Assembly: GCF_001458215.1 (NCBI RefSeq)
Contig: NZ_CYTW01000003.1
Location: 124,001-188,000 of the forward strand
Source: Shimia thalassica
GTDB lineage: Bacteria; Pseudomonadota; Alphaproteobacteria; Rhodobacterales; Rhodobacteraceae
DNA length: 64,000 nt
Direction: 5' to 3'
The notes under the pieces: model-generated
Databases searched by the model: none
Told to the model about the DNA's origin: nothing
Seen by the model: only the letters and a program-made list of their open reading frames with translations
Shown here: in pieces, positions 18,585 to 27,633 of the stretch
How the letters are laid out: every line of letters starts with the position of its first letter
Position numbering within the stretch: the first letter of the stretch is position 1
Translations under genes and position numbers: made by a program

Positions 18585-19454
18585 TTAACGCAGCTTCGGA
18601 ATATCCGTCTCAATTTGTTCAAATTGCTCGTTTCCCCGCATAAGCCCTGCGAAGTCGAACAGTTTTGGGTCCAGCATGTGTGACGGGCGGACGTTCATCA
18701 AAGAGCGGAACATCACCTGACGGCGGCCGGGGCTGTTCTGTTCCCACTGATCCAGAATTTTCTTTACCTGTTGGCGCTGAAGCCCGTCTTGCGATCCGCA
18801 CAGGTCACAAGGGATGATTGGATAGTTCATCGCCTTGGCAAATTTCTCGCAATCTTCTTCGGCAACATGCGCAAGCGGGCGGTACACAAAAAGATCGCCT
18901 TCTTCGTTCACCAGTTTTGGCGGCATTGTTGCAAGACGCCCGCCGTGGAACAAGTTCATGAAAAACGTCTCGAGGATATCGTCGCGATGGTGGCCCAGAA
19001 CAACAGCTGAACACCCCTCTTCGCGGGCTATGCGGTACAGGTTTCCGCGTCGCAGGCGTGAACACAGGGCACAGTATGTCCGTCCCGCGGGCACCTTGTC
19101 TTTCACGATTGAATAGGTGTCTTGATATTCAATGCGATGCTCGACACCCATTTTCTCAAGAAACGCAGGCAAAACCGTAGAAGGAAAGCCCGGCTGTCCC
19201 TGATCCAGGTTGCAGGCCAGCAACTCGACAGGCAGCAGACCACGCCATTTGAGTTCATGGAGAACGGCCAGCAACGTATAGGAATCCTTGCCACCCGAGA
19301 GACACACCAGCCAGCGCGCTCCGCGCTCGATCATGCCATATTGCTCAATCGCTTCGCGCGTATACCGCACGATTCTTTTCCGTAATTTCTTGAAATTTGC
19401 GGAAGAGGGCGCGCCATGGAAAAGCGGGTGAATGTCGTCGAGATCATCTAGCAT
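18585..19454 (-). CDS. ttcA: tRNA 2-thiocytidine(32) biosynthesis protein TtcA
   Basis: This 289-residue Fe-S enzyme adds sulfur to C32 of some tRNAs using ATP. The PP-loop is [10 protein letters not shown] near residue 52, and two CxxC pairs ([10 protein letters not shown] and CDLCGSQDG) bind the 4Fe-4S cluster with help from neighbouring residues. Length and motif order fit TtcA. The start ATG at 19454 is preceded by a non-coding stretch of 168 bases that includes a hairpin ending the previous gene. Confidence 0.95.
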   Translation of the reverse strand: MLDDLDDIHPLFHGAPSSANFKKLRKRIVRYTREAIEQYGMIERGARWLVCLSGGKDSYTLLAVLHELKWRGLLPVELLACNLDQGQPGFPSTVLPAFLEKMGVEHRIEYQDTYSIVKDKVPAGRTYCALCSRLRRGNLYRIAREEGCSAVVLGHHRDDILETFFMNLFHGGRLATMPPKLVNEEGDLFVYRPLAHVAEEDCEKFAKAMNYPIIPCDLCGSQDGLQRQQVKKILDQWEQNSPGRRQVMFRSLMNVRPSHMLDPKLFDFAGLMRGNEQFEQIETDIPKLR

Positions 19455-19589
19455 GCGCAGCCTTTAGGTGAAATCTGCGATCCGGGCAAGGGATGCGTCC
19501 CGCTGCATCCAGGTAGCGTGTAGTCCGTAGAGGTGTGCGGCTGCAGGGTTGGGGCGCTGCGACCACGACGCGGAACACCAAATTGATGT

Positions 19590-19615
19590 GCGCCCCGATC
19601 TGTTGATCAGGGCGC
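19590..19615 (-). terminator. Hairpin behind the secreted-protein gene
   Basis: Arms 19590-19600 and 19605-19615 pair over 11 bp with one G-U pair around a 4-base loop, 8 bases beyond the stop codon at 19623. No T-run follows on the - strand, so it may terminate weakly or protect the 3' end of the message. Confidence 0.6.
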
Positions 19616-19622
19616 GTCATGC

Positions 19623-20129
19623 TTAGTTTGCCAGAACTTTCTGGTTACATTCGCGGCCCATTTCGATGGCCTTATAGGTGCCTGACAGATCCATAATGAA
19701 GCTGTAGCTGGTTTCGGGGAAAACAATCATTTCATATTGCTTTGCCAGATCCTCGACGAACTGGGGATCGTCGGTCAGGACATAGCCACCGGTATACCCT
19801 TTGGTAATGTTGCCACGCATGCCAGTCACTTCGCCGGTGTAGAGGTTCGAACCGATCAGGATGGCAACGGCTTGCTTGTCGTCTTTCTTGATGCTGGTTT
19901 CCGCTTTAGTGAACACACCAAGATAAGCAACGTCACGTTCTTTCGTGAGGCCCATTTGAACGACGTTTTCCAAAGAATCGATAGACTCGATCATGCAGGA
20001 ATTTTTCTCATGGTCGATAAAGACATTCCAGCCTTCGACGCTTCCGAAATGCTCGAACTTCGAGTCTGCAGCTGCACTTGTCGCAACGGCGGCCAATACT
20101 GCGGCACCGGCAAGTTGTTTGAGTGTCAT
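19623..20129 (-). CDS. Predicted periplasmic protein of unknown function
   Basis: This 168-residue protein has a signal peptide (MTLKQLAGAAVLAAVATSAAA, cleavage near residue 21). The mature part has three Cys residues (in SCMIES and the C-terminal EMGRECNQ region among others) and the motif EGWNVFIDHEKNSC. This faintly recalls invasion-associated locus B (IalB) domains, where a short beta-sandwich starts with a similar W/C pattern, but I do not rely on it. A hairpin follows its stop. It stands alone between yidD and ttcA. Confidence 0.75.
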   Translation of the reverse strand: MTLKQLAGAAVLAAVATSAAADSKFEHFGSVEGWNVFIDHEKNSCMIESIDSLENVVQMGLTKERDVAYLGVFTKAETSIKKDDKQAVAILIGSNLYTGEVTGMRGNITKGYTGGYVLTDDPQFVEDLAKQYEMIVFPETSYSFIMDLSGTYKAIEMGRECNQKVLAN

Positions 20130-20239
20130 GTCAATAAATCCCCTTTAGACGTTCAAAATAACTAGGGGGACGATAGCACTTCCGCATTAGGGTTCCACTA
20201 ATACGGGAGGGATTTTGCAGAAAATCAGCGTGAAATCGC

Positions 20240-20479
20240 TTAGGGCAGGTCGTCTTTGGATTGTGGGACCGGATCATAGCCATCGCCACCCCAAGGGTGG
20301 CATCGGCCTATACGCTTTGCCGCCAGCCAGCTGCCTTTGATCGCGCCGTGTTTTTCCAGGGCCTCCAAGGCATAGACCGAACAGGTCGGTTGATAGCGGC
20401 AGTTAAAGCCAACCCAGGGGCTGAACAGCAAACGATAGGCGCGTACAGGAAGAGCGACGATATGGGCAGTCAGTTTCAT
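20240..20479 (-). CDS. yidD: Membrane protein insertion efficiency factor YidD
   Basis: This 79-residue protein helps YidC-dependent insertion. It has the family core [20 protein letters not shown] with conserved Cys, followed by [10 protein letters not shown] and the [11 protein letters not shown] motif. The start overlaps the rnpA stop by ATGA, so rpmH-rnpA-yidD form one translation-coupled unit. Its normal partner yidC is on the same strand further downstream. Confidence 0.95.
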   Translation of the reverse strand: MKLTAHIVALPVRAYRLLFSPWVGFNCRYQPTCSVYALEALEKHGAIKGSWLAAKRIGRCHPWGGDGYDPVPQSKDDLP

Positions 20480-20898
20480 GGGCGATCAGTATGCAGTTTT
20501 TTCAGTGCATACATAAGGTCACCCTTCAGCACCTCAAAGGGGCGCACGGATGTTTCTGTTGCGCGCCCGATCAAGACATAATCCCAGCCGGGCTTGCCTT
20601 TGGCAGGAAGCACAGCCCGGGCAACCTCGCGAAGGCGGCGTTTGGCACGATTGCGTGCGACCGCATTCCCGACCTTTTTGGAACAGGTAAACCCGACGCG
20701 AATCGCATCGGGATCGGCGGCTTCGTCGGAACGCCGCTTGCGGGCCTGCACCATCATCGCCTTTGTGCCCTGTTTGCGGGCACGCGATGCGGCAAGGAAT
20801 TCGCTTCTGTTTTTTAGGACTTCAAGACAAACGGACACCGCCGGTGGCTTTATCCCTTGGGTGGCTGTGCCATCCTCGGGGGCCTCCGGCGGTGTCAT
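20476..20898 (-). CDS. rnpA: Ribonuclease P protein component
   Basis: This 140-residue basic protein partners the RNase P RNA in cutting 5' leaders from pre-tRNA. The signature is [32 protein letters not shown] sequence in the middle. The N-terminus has a 20-residue Pro/Glu-rich extension before [13 protein letters not shown], so the true start may be further in. It follows rpmH by 25 bases and overlaps yidD by ATGA. Confidence 0.95.
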   Translation of the reverse strand: MTPPEAPEDGTATQGIKPPAVSVCLEVLKNRSEFLAASRARKQGTKAMMVQARKRRSDEAADPDAIRVGFTCSKKVGNAVARNRAKRRLREVARAVLPAKGKPGWDYVLIGRATETSVRPFEVLKGDLMYALKKLHTDRP

Positions 20899-20923
20899 AT
20901 CCGTCAGAACGTCGTCGTTGAGC

Positions 20924-21058
20924 TTAAGCGCTCAGCGACTTACGGCCACGTGCGCGGCGTGCATTCAGAATCTTGCGGCCTGCTTTGGTGGCCATGCGCG
21001 CACGGAAACCGTGGCGGCGTTTACGAACCAAGTTCGAGGGTTGGTAGGTGCGCTTCAT
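20924..21058 (-). CDS. rpmH: 50S ribosomal protein L34
   Basis: This 44-residue, very basic protein was translated by hand from the - strand: it starts [20 protein letters not shown] and ends GRKSLSA before a TAA stop. Sequence and length are those of bacterial L34. It is the first gene of rpmH-rnpA-yidD and is served by the promoter at 21130-21158. Confidence 0.98.
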
Positions 21059-21129
21059 CGCTCCGTCTCCGTATTAAATCAGGGCGCCCGGCGGTAGAAT
21101 CGCAGGCCCATGTGCTATTTGAAGCTCGG

Positions 21130-21158
21130 TCTATAGGAGGGTGCCAAGGATAAGTCAA
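21130..21158 (-). promoter_or_regulatory. Sigma-70-type promoter of rpmH-rnpA-yidD
   Basis: Read on the - strand, the -35 box is TTGACT (21158-21153) and the -10 box is TATAGA (21135-21130) with a 17-base spacer. The expected start of transcription is near 21123, giving a leader of about 65 bases before rpmH. This is one of the closest matches to consensus in the window and fits a strongly expressed ribosomal gene. Confidence 0.8.
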
Positions 21159-21327
21159 ACGCCAGATGAAGGAATTGCAACAAATAGGATGCAGTTTCGG
21201 TGGTTACTGGCAGTTATGTTTCAAAACCCCTGCTGAAGGCCCCTTGTTATCACGAGAATGCGGGTCAAGATCAAGCGCGCGTGAGCAGGCTGTTGTTTTC
21301 GCGTGGGGTAACGCATTTTGAAAGGGA

Positions 21328-22080
21328 ATGATGAAAGACAAGCCAACCATGACCGACACTTCCCAATCCCGCCCCGCATCCTGGGGGCGTCTGATTCCTT
21401 TCGCTGCCATCCTTGCTGTCGCTGCCATTGGCGCTGCTACGCTTGGCGATGTTCTGAGCTATGACATGCTGCGCGAGAATCGCGAGGCCCTGATTGCCTA
21501 TCGCGACGCACATTATGTATTGGCGGCTTTGGTCTTTATTTCGATTTACGTGTTGATCGTTGCCTTTTCACTTCCCGGGGCGGTGGCCGCGACCCTGACA
21601 GGGGGCTTCCTGTTCGGCATTTTTCCGGGTGTCCTGTTTAATGTCACGGCGGCAAGTATCGGCGCGACCGCGATCTTTCTTGCGGCTCGCTGGGGATTCG
21701 GGGAACAGCTGGCCGCAAAGATGGAGACATCTGAGGGCCGGGTGAAACGGATCAAAGACGGTATTGATGAAAACCAGTGGTCAATGTTGTTTCTGATCCG
21801 GCTGGTTCCTTTGGTGCCTTTCTTTGTGGCAAACCTGATCCCTGCCATTGTCGGCGTCCCGCTGCGCAGGTTTGTGGTCTCTACGTTCCTCGGGATTATT
21901 CCGGGCGGGCTGGTCTACACCTCGGTAGGTGCCGGACTGGGCGACGTGTTTGAAAAGGGAGAGACACCAAATCTGGGTGTTATCTTCGAGCCGCAAATCA
22001 TCCTGCCAATTCTGGGACTGTGTGCGCTGGCGGCACTGCCCATTCTGATCAAGGCACTTCGTGGCGGAAAGGAAATATAA
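21328..22080 (+). CDS. TVP38/TMEM64-family (DedA-like) membrane protein
   Basis: This 250-residue inner-membrane protein has about five hydrophobic helices and the SNARE-associated/VTT-domain signatures: GFLFGIFPGVLFNVTAASIGA, FLIRLVPLVPFFVANLIPAI and GIIPGGLVYTSVGAGLG. Such proteins are lipid scramblases or transporters, but the substrate here is unknown. Two in-frame starts exist: ATG 21328 and an internal one at MTDTSQ (21349). The stop overlaps the next start as TAATG, so translation is coupled to the FAD oxidoreductase, a pairing seen widely in bacteria. Confidence 0.87.
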   Translation: MMKDKPTMTDTSQSRPASWGRLIPFAAILAVAAIGAATLGDVLSYDMLRENREALIAYRDAHYVLAALVFISIYVLIVAFSLPGAVAATLTGGFLFGIFPGVLFNVTAASIGATAIFLAARWGFGEQLAAKMETSEGRVKRIKDGIDENQWSMLFLIRLVPLVPFFVANLIPAIVGVPLRRFVVSTFLGIIPGGLVYTSVGAGLGDVFEKGETPNLGVIFEPQIILPILGLCALAALPILIKALRGGKEI

Positions 22081-23498
22081 TGGAACAGATCAAAACTGAT
22101 TTGCTGGTCATCGGGGCCGGTTCGGGTGGTTTGTCCGTTGCAGCCGGTGCTGTTCAAATGGGGGCAGAGGTTGTTCTGCTCGAGGGGCACCTGATGGGAG
22201 GCGACTGTCTCAACTTCGGGTGTGTTCCTTCCAAGGCGCTGCTCGCCAGCGGAAAGGTTGCGCACACACAGGCACATGCCAAGGCCTTTGGGGTCGCGGA
22301 TGTTGTACCTGCTGTCGACTATGCCGCCGCCAAGGATCACGTCGCTGATGTCATTGCCCAGATCGAGCCGAACGATTCTGTTGAGCGGTTTGAGTGGCTG
22401 GGGGTGCGCGTGATTGAAGAATTCGGCGCGTTTACCGGTCCTAACGAAGTTCAGGCCGGCCCGTTCTCGATCACGGCGCGCCGCATCGTCATTGCCACCG
22501 GTTCGAGCCCGATGGTGCCGCCGATTCCCGGATTGGCCGACGTGCCTTATCTTACCAATGAGACCCTTTTCGAACTGCGAGAAAAACCTGATCACCTTTT
22601 AATCATTGGGGCCGGTCCGATTGGTCTTGAAATGGCGCAGGCGCACAGGCGCCTTGGGTGCAAGGTGACCGTAATCGAAGGCGACAAGGCGCTGGGTCGT
22701 GATGACCCTGAAATGGCGGCCTTTGTCTTGGATGCTTTGAAAGAAGAAGGCGTCCAGATCGAAGAAAACGCTCTGGCCGCGCAGATTAGCGAAGTTGAGG
22801 GCGAGATCAGGGTCGAGACGCAGGATGGTCGAAGCTTTTCAGGTTCACATCTTTTGGTTGCTGTGGGGCGCAAACCGAATCTCGACCGGCTTAACCCGTC
22901 CGCCGCAGGGATCGACACGACCCGCGCGGGCATCAAGGTTGATGACAGTCTCAAAACCAGCAACCGCAAGGTCTATGCAATCGGGGACGTCACCGGCGGC
23001 AAGCAGTTCACCCATGTTGCGGGCTATCACGCAGGGGTCATTATCCGCTCGGCGTTGTTTGGGCTGCCTGCGAGACAGCGCACCGACCATATCCCGCACG
23101 CCACCTATACCGATCCGGAATTGGCACAGATCGGCCCAACCGAGGCCGAAGCAAGAGAAACCTATGGGGACAAACTCGAAGTGGTCCGGTTTGATTTGCT
23201 CCACAACGACCGTCTGATCGCAGAGCGTAAGGCCAAGGGCCTGATAAAGGTGATGGTCGTAAAGGGGCGACCGGTGGGTGTTTCCATTGCGGGTCATCAG
23301 GCAGGAGAACACATCAACCTGTGGGCTCTGGCGATTGCCAACAAACTCAAAATGGGGGCGGTTGCCGCGATGGTAAGCCCGTACCCGACAGTCGGCGAAA
23401 TTGGAAAACGCGCTGCGGGGGCCTATTTCTCTCCTCGGTTGTTTGATAGTGCTAAGGTCAAACGAGTGGTTGGTTTCGTGCAGCGCTGGCTGCCTTAG
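22080..23498 (+). CDS. FAD-dependent pyridine-nucleotide disulfide oxidoreductase (mercuric-reductase-like)
   Basis: This 472-residue flavoprotein has two Rossmann folds (VIGAGSGGLSVAAGA and IIGAGPIGLEMAQAH), the redox-active pair Cys43/Cys48 in GGDCLNFGCVPSKALL and the FAD motif VYAIGDVTGG. The C-terminal dimerisation domain lacks the His-Glu active site of dihydrolipoamide dehydrogenase and the MerA Cys pair at the extreme C-terminus, so mercuric reductase activity is doubtful. ATG 22080 overlaps the TVP38 stop. The substrate is unknown. Confidence 0.87.
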   Translation: MEQIKTDLLVIGAGSGGLSVAAGAVQMGAEVVLLEGHLMGGDCLNFGCVPSKALLASGKVAHTQAHAKAFGVADVVPAVDYAAAKDHVADVIAQIEPNDSVERFEWLGVRVIEEFGAFTGPNEVQAGPFSITARRIVIATGSSPMVPPIPGLADVPYLTNETLFELREKPDHLLIIGAGPIGLEMAQAHRRLGCKVTVIEGDKALGRDDPEMAAFVLDALKEEGVQIEENALAAQISEVEGEIRVETQDGRSFSGSHLLVAVGRKPNLDRLNPSAAGIDTTRAGIKVDDSLKTSNRKVYAIGDVTGGKQFTHVAGYHAGVIIRSALFGLPARQRTDHIPHATYTDPELAQIGPTEAEARETYGDKLEVVRFDLLHNDRLIAERKAKGLIKVMVVKGRPVGVSIAGHQAGEHINLWALAIANKLKMGAVAAMVSPYPTVGEIGKRAAGAYFSPRLFDSAKVKRVVGFVQRWLP

Positions 23499-23518
23499 CG
23501 GGCAAGGGCAAGACGTCG

Positions 23519-24907
23519 ATGTTCAAAACGCTTTCAGGACGGTTTCTTGTCCTCACCATAATCTTTGTAATGCTGGCCGAGATCCTGATTTTCGTGCCGT
23601 CAGTTGCCCGTTTTCGCGAGGATTATCTGCTCTCACGGCTCGAACGGGCGCAAATCGCGTCGCTGACTTTGCTTGCGGATGACATGATCGACGAGGATCT
23701 GGAACAAGAGCTTTTGCGCACCGCCGAAGTCTATAACGTGGCATTGCGTCGGGACGAGATGCGGCAACTGATGTTGTCCTCACCGATGCCCCACGCGATT
23801 GAGGCGACGTTCGATCTGCGTGATGCGGGGCCGATGGAACTCATCAGCGATGCGATGGCGCGTTTGTTTGACTCGCAAGACCGCGTCATTCGCGTGATCG
23901 GGGCACCGGTAAAAGAGGCGGGGCTTCTCATTGAAATTACGCTGGGCACCAAAGCCTTGCGCTCAGCCATGATCGATTATGGCCTCAACATCCTTTGGTT
24001 GTCAGCGGTGATTTCGGTCATCACGGCGTTCTTCCTGTTCCTTGCGGTGCGCGGGTTCCTTGTGAAGCCGATCAAAGGTGTGGTGCGATATATGCAGTCT
24101 TATGCCGCCGCACCCGAAGACGCGCGGCGCATTATTCAGCCCTCTGCCGGTGTGGTTGAACTGCGAGAAGCCGAAGAGGCCCTTCAATCTCTGCAAATGG
24201 AGCTGACAGCGTCCCTTAAGCAAAAAGAGCGTTTGGCCCAGTTGGGCGGGGCAGTGGCAAAGGTAAGCCACGATCTGCGCAATATCCTCACGTCGGCGCA
24301 GCTTTTCACGGATCGCATTGAAATGAGTGAGGATCCGTTGGTGCGCCGGCTTGCGCCAAAGCTGGTGAATTCGATCACGCGGGCCGTGCACCTGTGTGAA
24401 AGCACGCTGGCCTTTGGCAAAGCGGAAGAGCCGGCGCCAAAGCTGTGCCATGTGCCCTTGATCGAAATTGTGTCGGACGTGGTCGACAGCGAACGTCTTG
24501 CTGTTGGTGAGTTCGATTTGAGTTTCTCGGAAGATGTGCCTGCGGGCCTTATGGTTCGGGCCGACCCGGAACAATTGTACAGGGTCATTGCGAATCTGGT
24601 GCGCAACGCCAGACAAGCCATCATGGCAACCGGCATACCCGGCGAGATATCCGTGGCTGCGCGCGAAGAAGACGACGCGTGGTTTATCAACATCACGGAT
24701 ACGGGCCCTGGATTGCCCCCAAAGGCGCAAGAGTATCTGTTCACGCCATTTCAGGGCGGGGCGCGCAAAGGTGGTTCGGGTCTTGGTCTGGCAATCTCTT
24801 CCGAGTTGATGCGCGGTCATGGCGGAACACTGGTTTTGGCACGCACGGATGACGCGGGAACCGTCTTCGAAATTTGTCTTCCAAAAGGGGAAGTTGCAGA
24901 AGTTTGA
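23519..24907 (+). CDS. Sensor histidine kinase without a neighbouring response regulator
   Basis: This 462-residue membrane kinase has helices near residues 8-28 and 157-176, with a periplasmic sensor of about 125 residues between them. A HAMP-like segment follows, then a dimerisation domain with phospho-acceptor His251 in KVSHDLRN, and an ATPase with N box (NLVRNARQA), G1 (DTGPGLP), F box (LFTPFQGG) and G2 (GGSGLGLAI). All catalytic boxes are intact. No receiver-domain gene lies nearby. It starts 20 bases after the oxidoreductase, so its signal may relate to that pair. Confidence 0.92.
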   Translation: MFKTLSGRFLVLTIIFVMLAEILIFVPSVARFREDYLLSRLERAQIASLTLLADDMIDEDLEQELLRTAEVYNVALRRDEMRQLMLSSPMPHAIEATFDLRDAGPMELISDAMARLFDSQDRVIRVIGAPVKEAGLLIEITLGTKALRSAMIDYGLNILWLSAVISVITAFFLFLAVRGFLVKPIKGVVRYMQSYAAAPEDARRIIQPSAGVVELREAEEALQSLQMELTASLKQKERLAQLGGAVAKVSHDLRNILTSAQLFTDRIEMSEDPLVRRLAPKLVNSITRAVHLCESTLAFGKAEEPAPKLCHVPLIEIVSDVVDSERLAVGEFDLSFSEDVPAGLMVRADPEQLYRVIANLVRNARQAIMATGIPGEISVAAREEDDAWFINITDTGPGLPPKAQEYLFTPFQGGARKGGSGLGLAISSELMRGHGGTLVLARTDDAGTVFEICLPKGEVAEV

Positions 24908-24967
24908 GAAAATTTGATTTTAGCTCTTGCAACCCCCCCCGCTTAACTTTAAACGACCCAAACACGC

Positions 24968-25044
24968 GCTCTGGTAGCTCAGCTGGATAGAGTACTTGAC
25001 TACGAATCAAGGGGTCGGGGGTTCGAATCCTCCCCAGAGCGCCA
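24968..25044 (+). tRNA. tRNA-Arg(ACG)
   Basis: A full cloverleaf is present. The acceptor stem is GCTCTGG/CCAGAGC, then T-A at positions 8-9, D-arm GCTCAGCTGGATAGAGT, anticodon loop CTACGAA giving ACG, and T-loop TTCGAAT. The CCA is encoded at 25042-25044. It is immediately followed by the copper cluster on the opposite strand. Confidence 0.97.
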
Positions 25045-25240
25045 ATTTCCTTCTATATCAAAACAGACCTGTTTGACCGGATCGCATTTGCGTTATTTGC
25101 TGTCGGTTGCGGGCTGTAGCCTACATCAAAACAATCACTGTTTTGCGTATTGCGTCCTGTCATTGCCCTATGAACCGTAAGCCACACGTTGCTGAAGTTT
25201 GGCGGACATTTGCGTGTTTATGCTGCGAGGTCCCACCACA
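25045..25240. other. Non-coding gap after tRNA-Arg
   Basis: About 200 bases between the tRNA and the copper-cluster terminator. I see no gene, no repeat of the tRNA 3' end and no integrase remnant. Short open frames here have no ribosome site and look random. Confidence 0.5.
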
Positions 25241-25243
25241 TGA

Positions 25244-25276
25244 AAACGGGGCCCTGCACATTTGCATTGGCCCCGT
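25244..25276 (-). terminator. Intrinsic terminator of the copper cluster
   Basis: Arms ACGGGGCC (25246-25253) and GGCCCCGT (25269-25276) pair perfectly, with an inner TGCA/TGCA pairing in the loop, and are followed on the - strand by TTTT. It lies about 70 bases past the YHS gene and marks the end of the - strand transcript. Confidence 0.7.
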
Positions 25277-25344
25277 CAGGTTTTGTTCGACAGTCGAAGC
25301 GCGCCAAGAAGACCGCGATGATCAGCCGGGATTTCCGAGCAAGT

Positions 25345-25800
25345 TTATCCGAGAATGCCGGGCCAGTTCTTTGTGCCGGCTGCGATGTTGCCGGGAATGT
25401 CCTCACGCCAAAGCTCTTGCGCCCGAAGGTTGGCGTTCAGATACAGTTTGCCTTCATAAATCGTCCATGCTTCGGGGATCGTCGGGGCGAGATAACCGCG
25501 TGACGCAGCGAAAGCGCAGTACCCCCCAAATACCGGAGCATATGTTTCCGGATCAGATGCGAATTTATCCGCATTGCTCTGGTTCGCAAAATGCCATTCT
25601 GCACCGTTCCAGTTTCGCGTGTGAGACGTGGACCCTGGCACCGGTTTTTGTTGTTCGAAATACCCAACCGGATCAATCGCGTTGATCGCTACAGGATTCT
25701 GAAAAACCTCAGGCTCGCGGGCCAAGGCGATTGTCGGAACAAGGGTGAGCGAAACAGGTGTTGCGGCCAGAAGACCAAGTGTTTTGCGACGTGTCAGCAT
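25345..25800 (-). CDS. Tat-exported YHS-domain protein
   Basis: This 151-residue protein has a twin-arginine signal (RRKTLGLLAATP), with cleavage probably near ALA at residue 27. A YHS domain follows: INAIDPVGYFEQ, WHFANQSNADKFASDP and YAPVFGGYCAFA with its Cys. YHS domains are small metal-binding modules found in copper ATPases and in copper-island proteins. It is the last gene of the copper/redox cluster, suggesting a role in binding or delivering copper in the periplasm. The metal is inferred, not shown. Confidence 0.85.
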   Translation of the reverse strand: MLTRRKTLGLLAATPVSLTLVPTIALAREPEVFQNPVAINAIDPVGYFEQQKPVPGSTSHTRNWNGAEWHFANQSNADKFASDPETYAPVFGGYCAFAASRGYLAPTIPEAWTIYEGKLYLNANLRAQELWREDIPGNIAAGTKNWPGILG

Positions 25801-25901
25801 GATTTATCCTCCATGAGCTAAGTCCTAGATAAACCTTTCAGGTGCTCAAAGGAGCAGGGCTAAACGGAATGTGATGCAGATTTGATCCCCGACCGGCCTG
25901 C

Positions 25902-26318
25902 CTATTCATGGGGTGGGTTGAGCCCATCTTGGGTTTTCTGAATCCGGTCCGGCCATGTCGAGCGGATATAGGCGAGAATGTTCCAGATATCTTCATCCGA
26001 GAGGGTGTCGGCAAACTGTGGCATGCCGCTTGCAAAACCCGAGACGCCGCGTACGGCAAGTGCTTCTTGTCCGCCGAACTTTGTGTATTCAAACAAAAGC
26101 TGATTGTCGTGGTGCCACGTATGTCCTGTTTCGTCATGCGGCGGCGCGGGCAGAACGCCCTCTTCATCAGGTGTTCTCCAGTTGGGTTGCCCCTCGAGGT
26201 TGGCGCCATGACAAGCGGCACAGTGTTCCGCGTAAAGAGATCGCCCAGTGTCCAAATCGCGGCCTTCCATTTCGTGATTGGCCAAGGCGCTTGTTGCAGC
26301 AAGAAAAGCCGACATCAT
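25902..26318 (-). CDS. Periplasmic c-type cytochrome, mono-haem
   Basis: This protein of about 138 residues has a short signal peptide (MMSAFLAATSALA) and one haem-binding motif CAACHGANLEG. The likely axial Met is in SGMPQFADTLS, followed by the class I pattern SDEDIWNILAYIRS. The exact start is uncertain: ATG 26318, ATG 26315 or a TTG at 26324, which is closer to the AGAGG in the end of the oxidase gene. It begins just after the multicopper oxidase stop at 26330, so it could take electrons from or give them to that enzyme. Confidence 0.85.
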   Translation of the reverse strand: MMSAFLAATSALANHEMEGRDLDTGRSLYAEHCAACHGANLEGQPNWRTPDEEGVLPAPPHDETGHTWHHDNQLLFEYTKFGGQEALAVRGVSGFASGMPQFADTLSDEDIWNILAYIRSTWPDRIQKTQDGLNPPHE

Positions 26319-26329
26319 CAGCAAGTGTT

Positions 26330-27625
26330 TTATAGAACCTCTACCCACGTTTTCATGCCTCCGGCCTGATGGCTCAGCATATGACAATGAAGCATCCATT
26401 TGCCGGGATTATCGAAGACACAAAGAATGTCCTGCGTCTCTCCTGCAGGGACCAAACTTGTGTCGCGCAGGTCGCCGAGGGTGCCATCGCTTTGCACCTC
26501 ATAAAAATGGTGCCCGTGCAAATGAATGCCATGCGGGAAGCTGGTTTCATTCACAAGCCGGAGTCGCGCGGTCTCTCCCCGTGAGAAGCTGGCGAAGGGG
26601 GCGGGTTGCATGTCGGAAAGATCATTGAAAGCCCAGATATTATCGCCGCCATGCCGGCCGCCCATCGCACCGCCCTGCATGGTCAGCACGAGTTCCTGTG
26701 CAACGTCCCCGGGGCGCGGCACCTCGTTGGGGGAAAGAACTGGGATCGGGATCGTGCGCGGCTCGGTGCTTCCGACCGGATCAATCTGGCCAAGAGGGTA
26801 GCTGCCGCCACGTGTGGCCATTGCGATCTCCAGCGTGGACTCGACATCTGCGATAATGTCGACGCGTTGCGCAGGGGCCAGCTCAATCGTCTCAAAATCC
26901 CTCGCCGCTGTCAGGGGCATGCCATCCAGGGCGACGATCTTGCCCTTTATTCCCGACAGGTTCAGCGGAAAGATCCTGTCGGTTGCCGCGTTGATCAGAC
27001 GAAGCCGGATGCGTTCGCCTGTTTTAAGCGGCACATCAGGTAAAAAGGCCCGCGCGAAATTTCCCATGCGTCCCCCATGGGCGATGTCATGCATTGTCGC
27101 AAAATCATCGGTCAGTTGTCCGTTCTGATCCAGTCGCCAATCGGCCAGAACTGCAGTGATGTCATGATCGACGTCTGGCGGGGTGGCCTCTTCGATGATG
27201 AGGGGCCCCATCAGGCCGCGCGCCACCTGTTCGTGAGACAGGTAATGCGAATGATACCAGAAAGTGCCTGCATCCGGTGGCGAGAATTGATAGGTGTGGG
27301 TTGCGTCCGGATCGACAATTTTCTGTGTCAGGACCGGCACACCGTCCATGGCGTTTGGCAGTCTGATCCCGTGCCAGTGAACCGCGGTTCCCTCATTCAG
27401 TTTGTTGCGTAACAGCACTTCGAGGGGGTGACCCTGTCGGGTGCGGATTTCCGGTCCGGGCAACCCGCCGTTAAAGCCAAAAGACTGTGTTGCCGCATAT
27501 TCTTCTGCAGGCAGGATTTGTGCCTCGACGGGTTCGGCCACCAGTTCGAATTGGCTTCTGGCAAAGGAAACCTGTGGGGCAAGCGCTGCGGCACTGGCGG
27601 TGATGAGAAAGTCTCTTCGGTTCAT
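26330..27625 (-). CDS. Tat-exported multicopper oxidase (CopA/CueO type)
   Basis: This 431-residue oxidase has a twin-arginine leader (MNRRDFLITASAAALAP) and all copper ligand motifs: HWHG, WYHSH, HGIHLHGHHF and the type 1 site HCHMLSHQAGGM. Three cupredoxin domains are implied by length. CueO and PcoA/CopA proteins oxidise Cu(I) to less toxic Cu(II) in the periplasm. The long Met-rich segment of CueO and CopA is missing here. ATG 27625 is preferred to 27637 because of the Tat motif. It lies between copD and the cytochrome gene. Confidence 0.92.
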   Translation of the reverse strand: MNRRDFLITASAAALAPQVSFARSQFELVAEPVEAQILPAEEYAATQSFGFNGGLPGPEIRTRQGHPLEVLLRNKLNEGTAVHWHGIRLPNAMDGVPVLTQKIVDPDATHTYQFSPPDAGTFWYHSHYLSHEQVARGLMGPLIIEEATPPDVDHDITAVLADWRLDQNGQLTDDFATMHDIAHGGRMGNFARAFLPDVPLKTGERIRLRLINAATDRIFPLNLSGIKGKIVALDGMPLTAARDFETIELAPAQRVDIIADVESTLEIAMATRGGSYPLGQIDPVGSTEPRTIPIPVLSPNEVPRPGDVAQELVLTMQGGAMGGRHGGDNIWAFNDLSDMQPAPFASFSRGETARLRLVNETSFPHGIHLHGHHFYEVQSDGTLGDLRDTSLVPAGETQDILCVFDNPGKWMLHCHMLSHQAGGMKTWVEVL

Positions 27626-27633
27626 GAGAGGCC

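Noticed and set aside
24932..24940. Run of eight C before tRNA-Arg
   Set aside because: It is non-coding. Homopolymer runs of this size occur by chance or sequencing error and show no link to a known signal.
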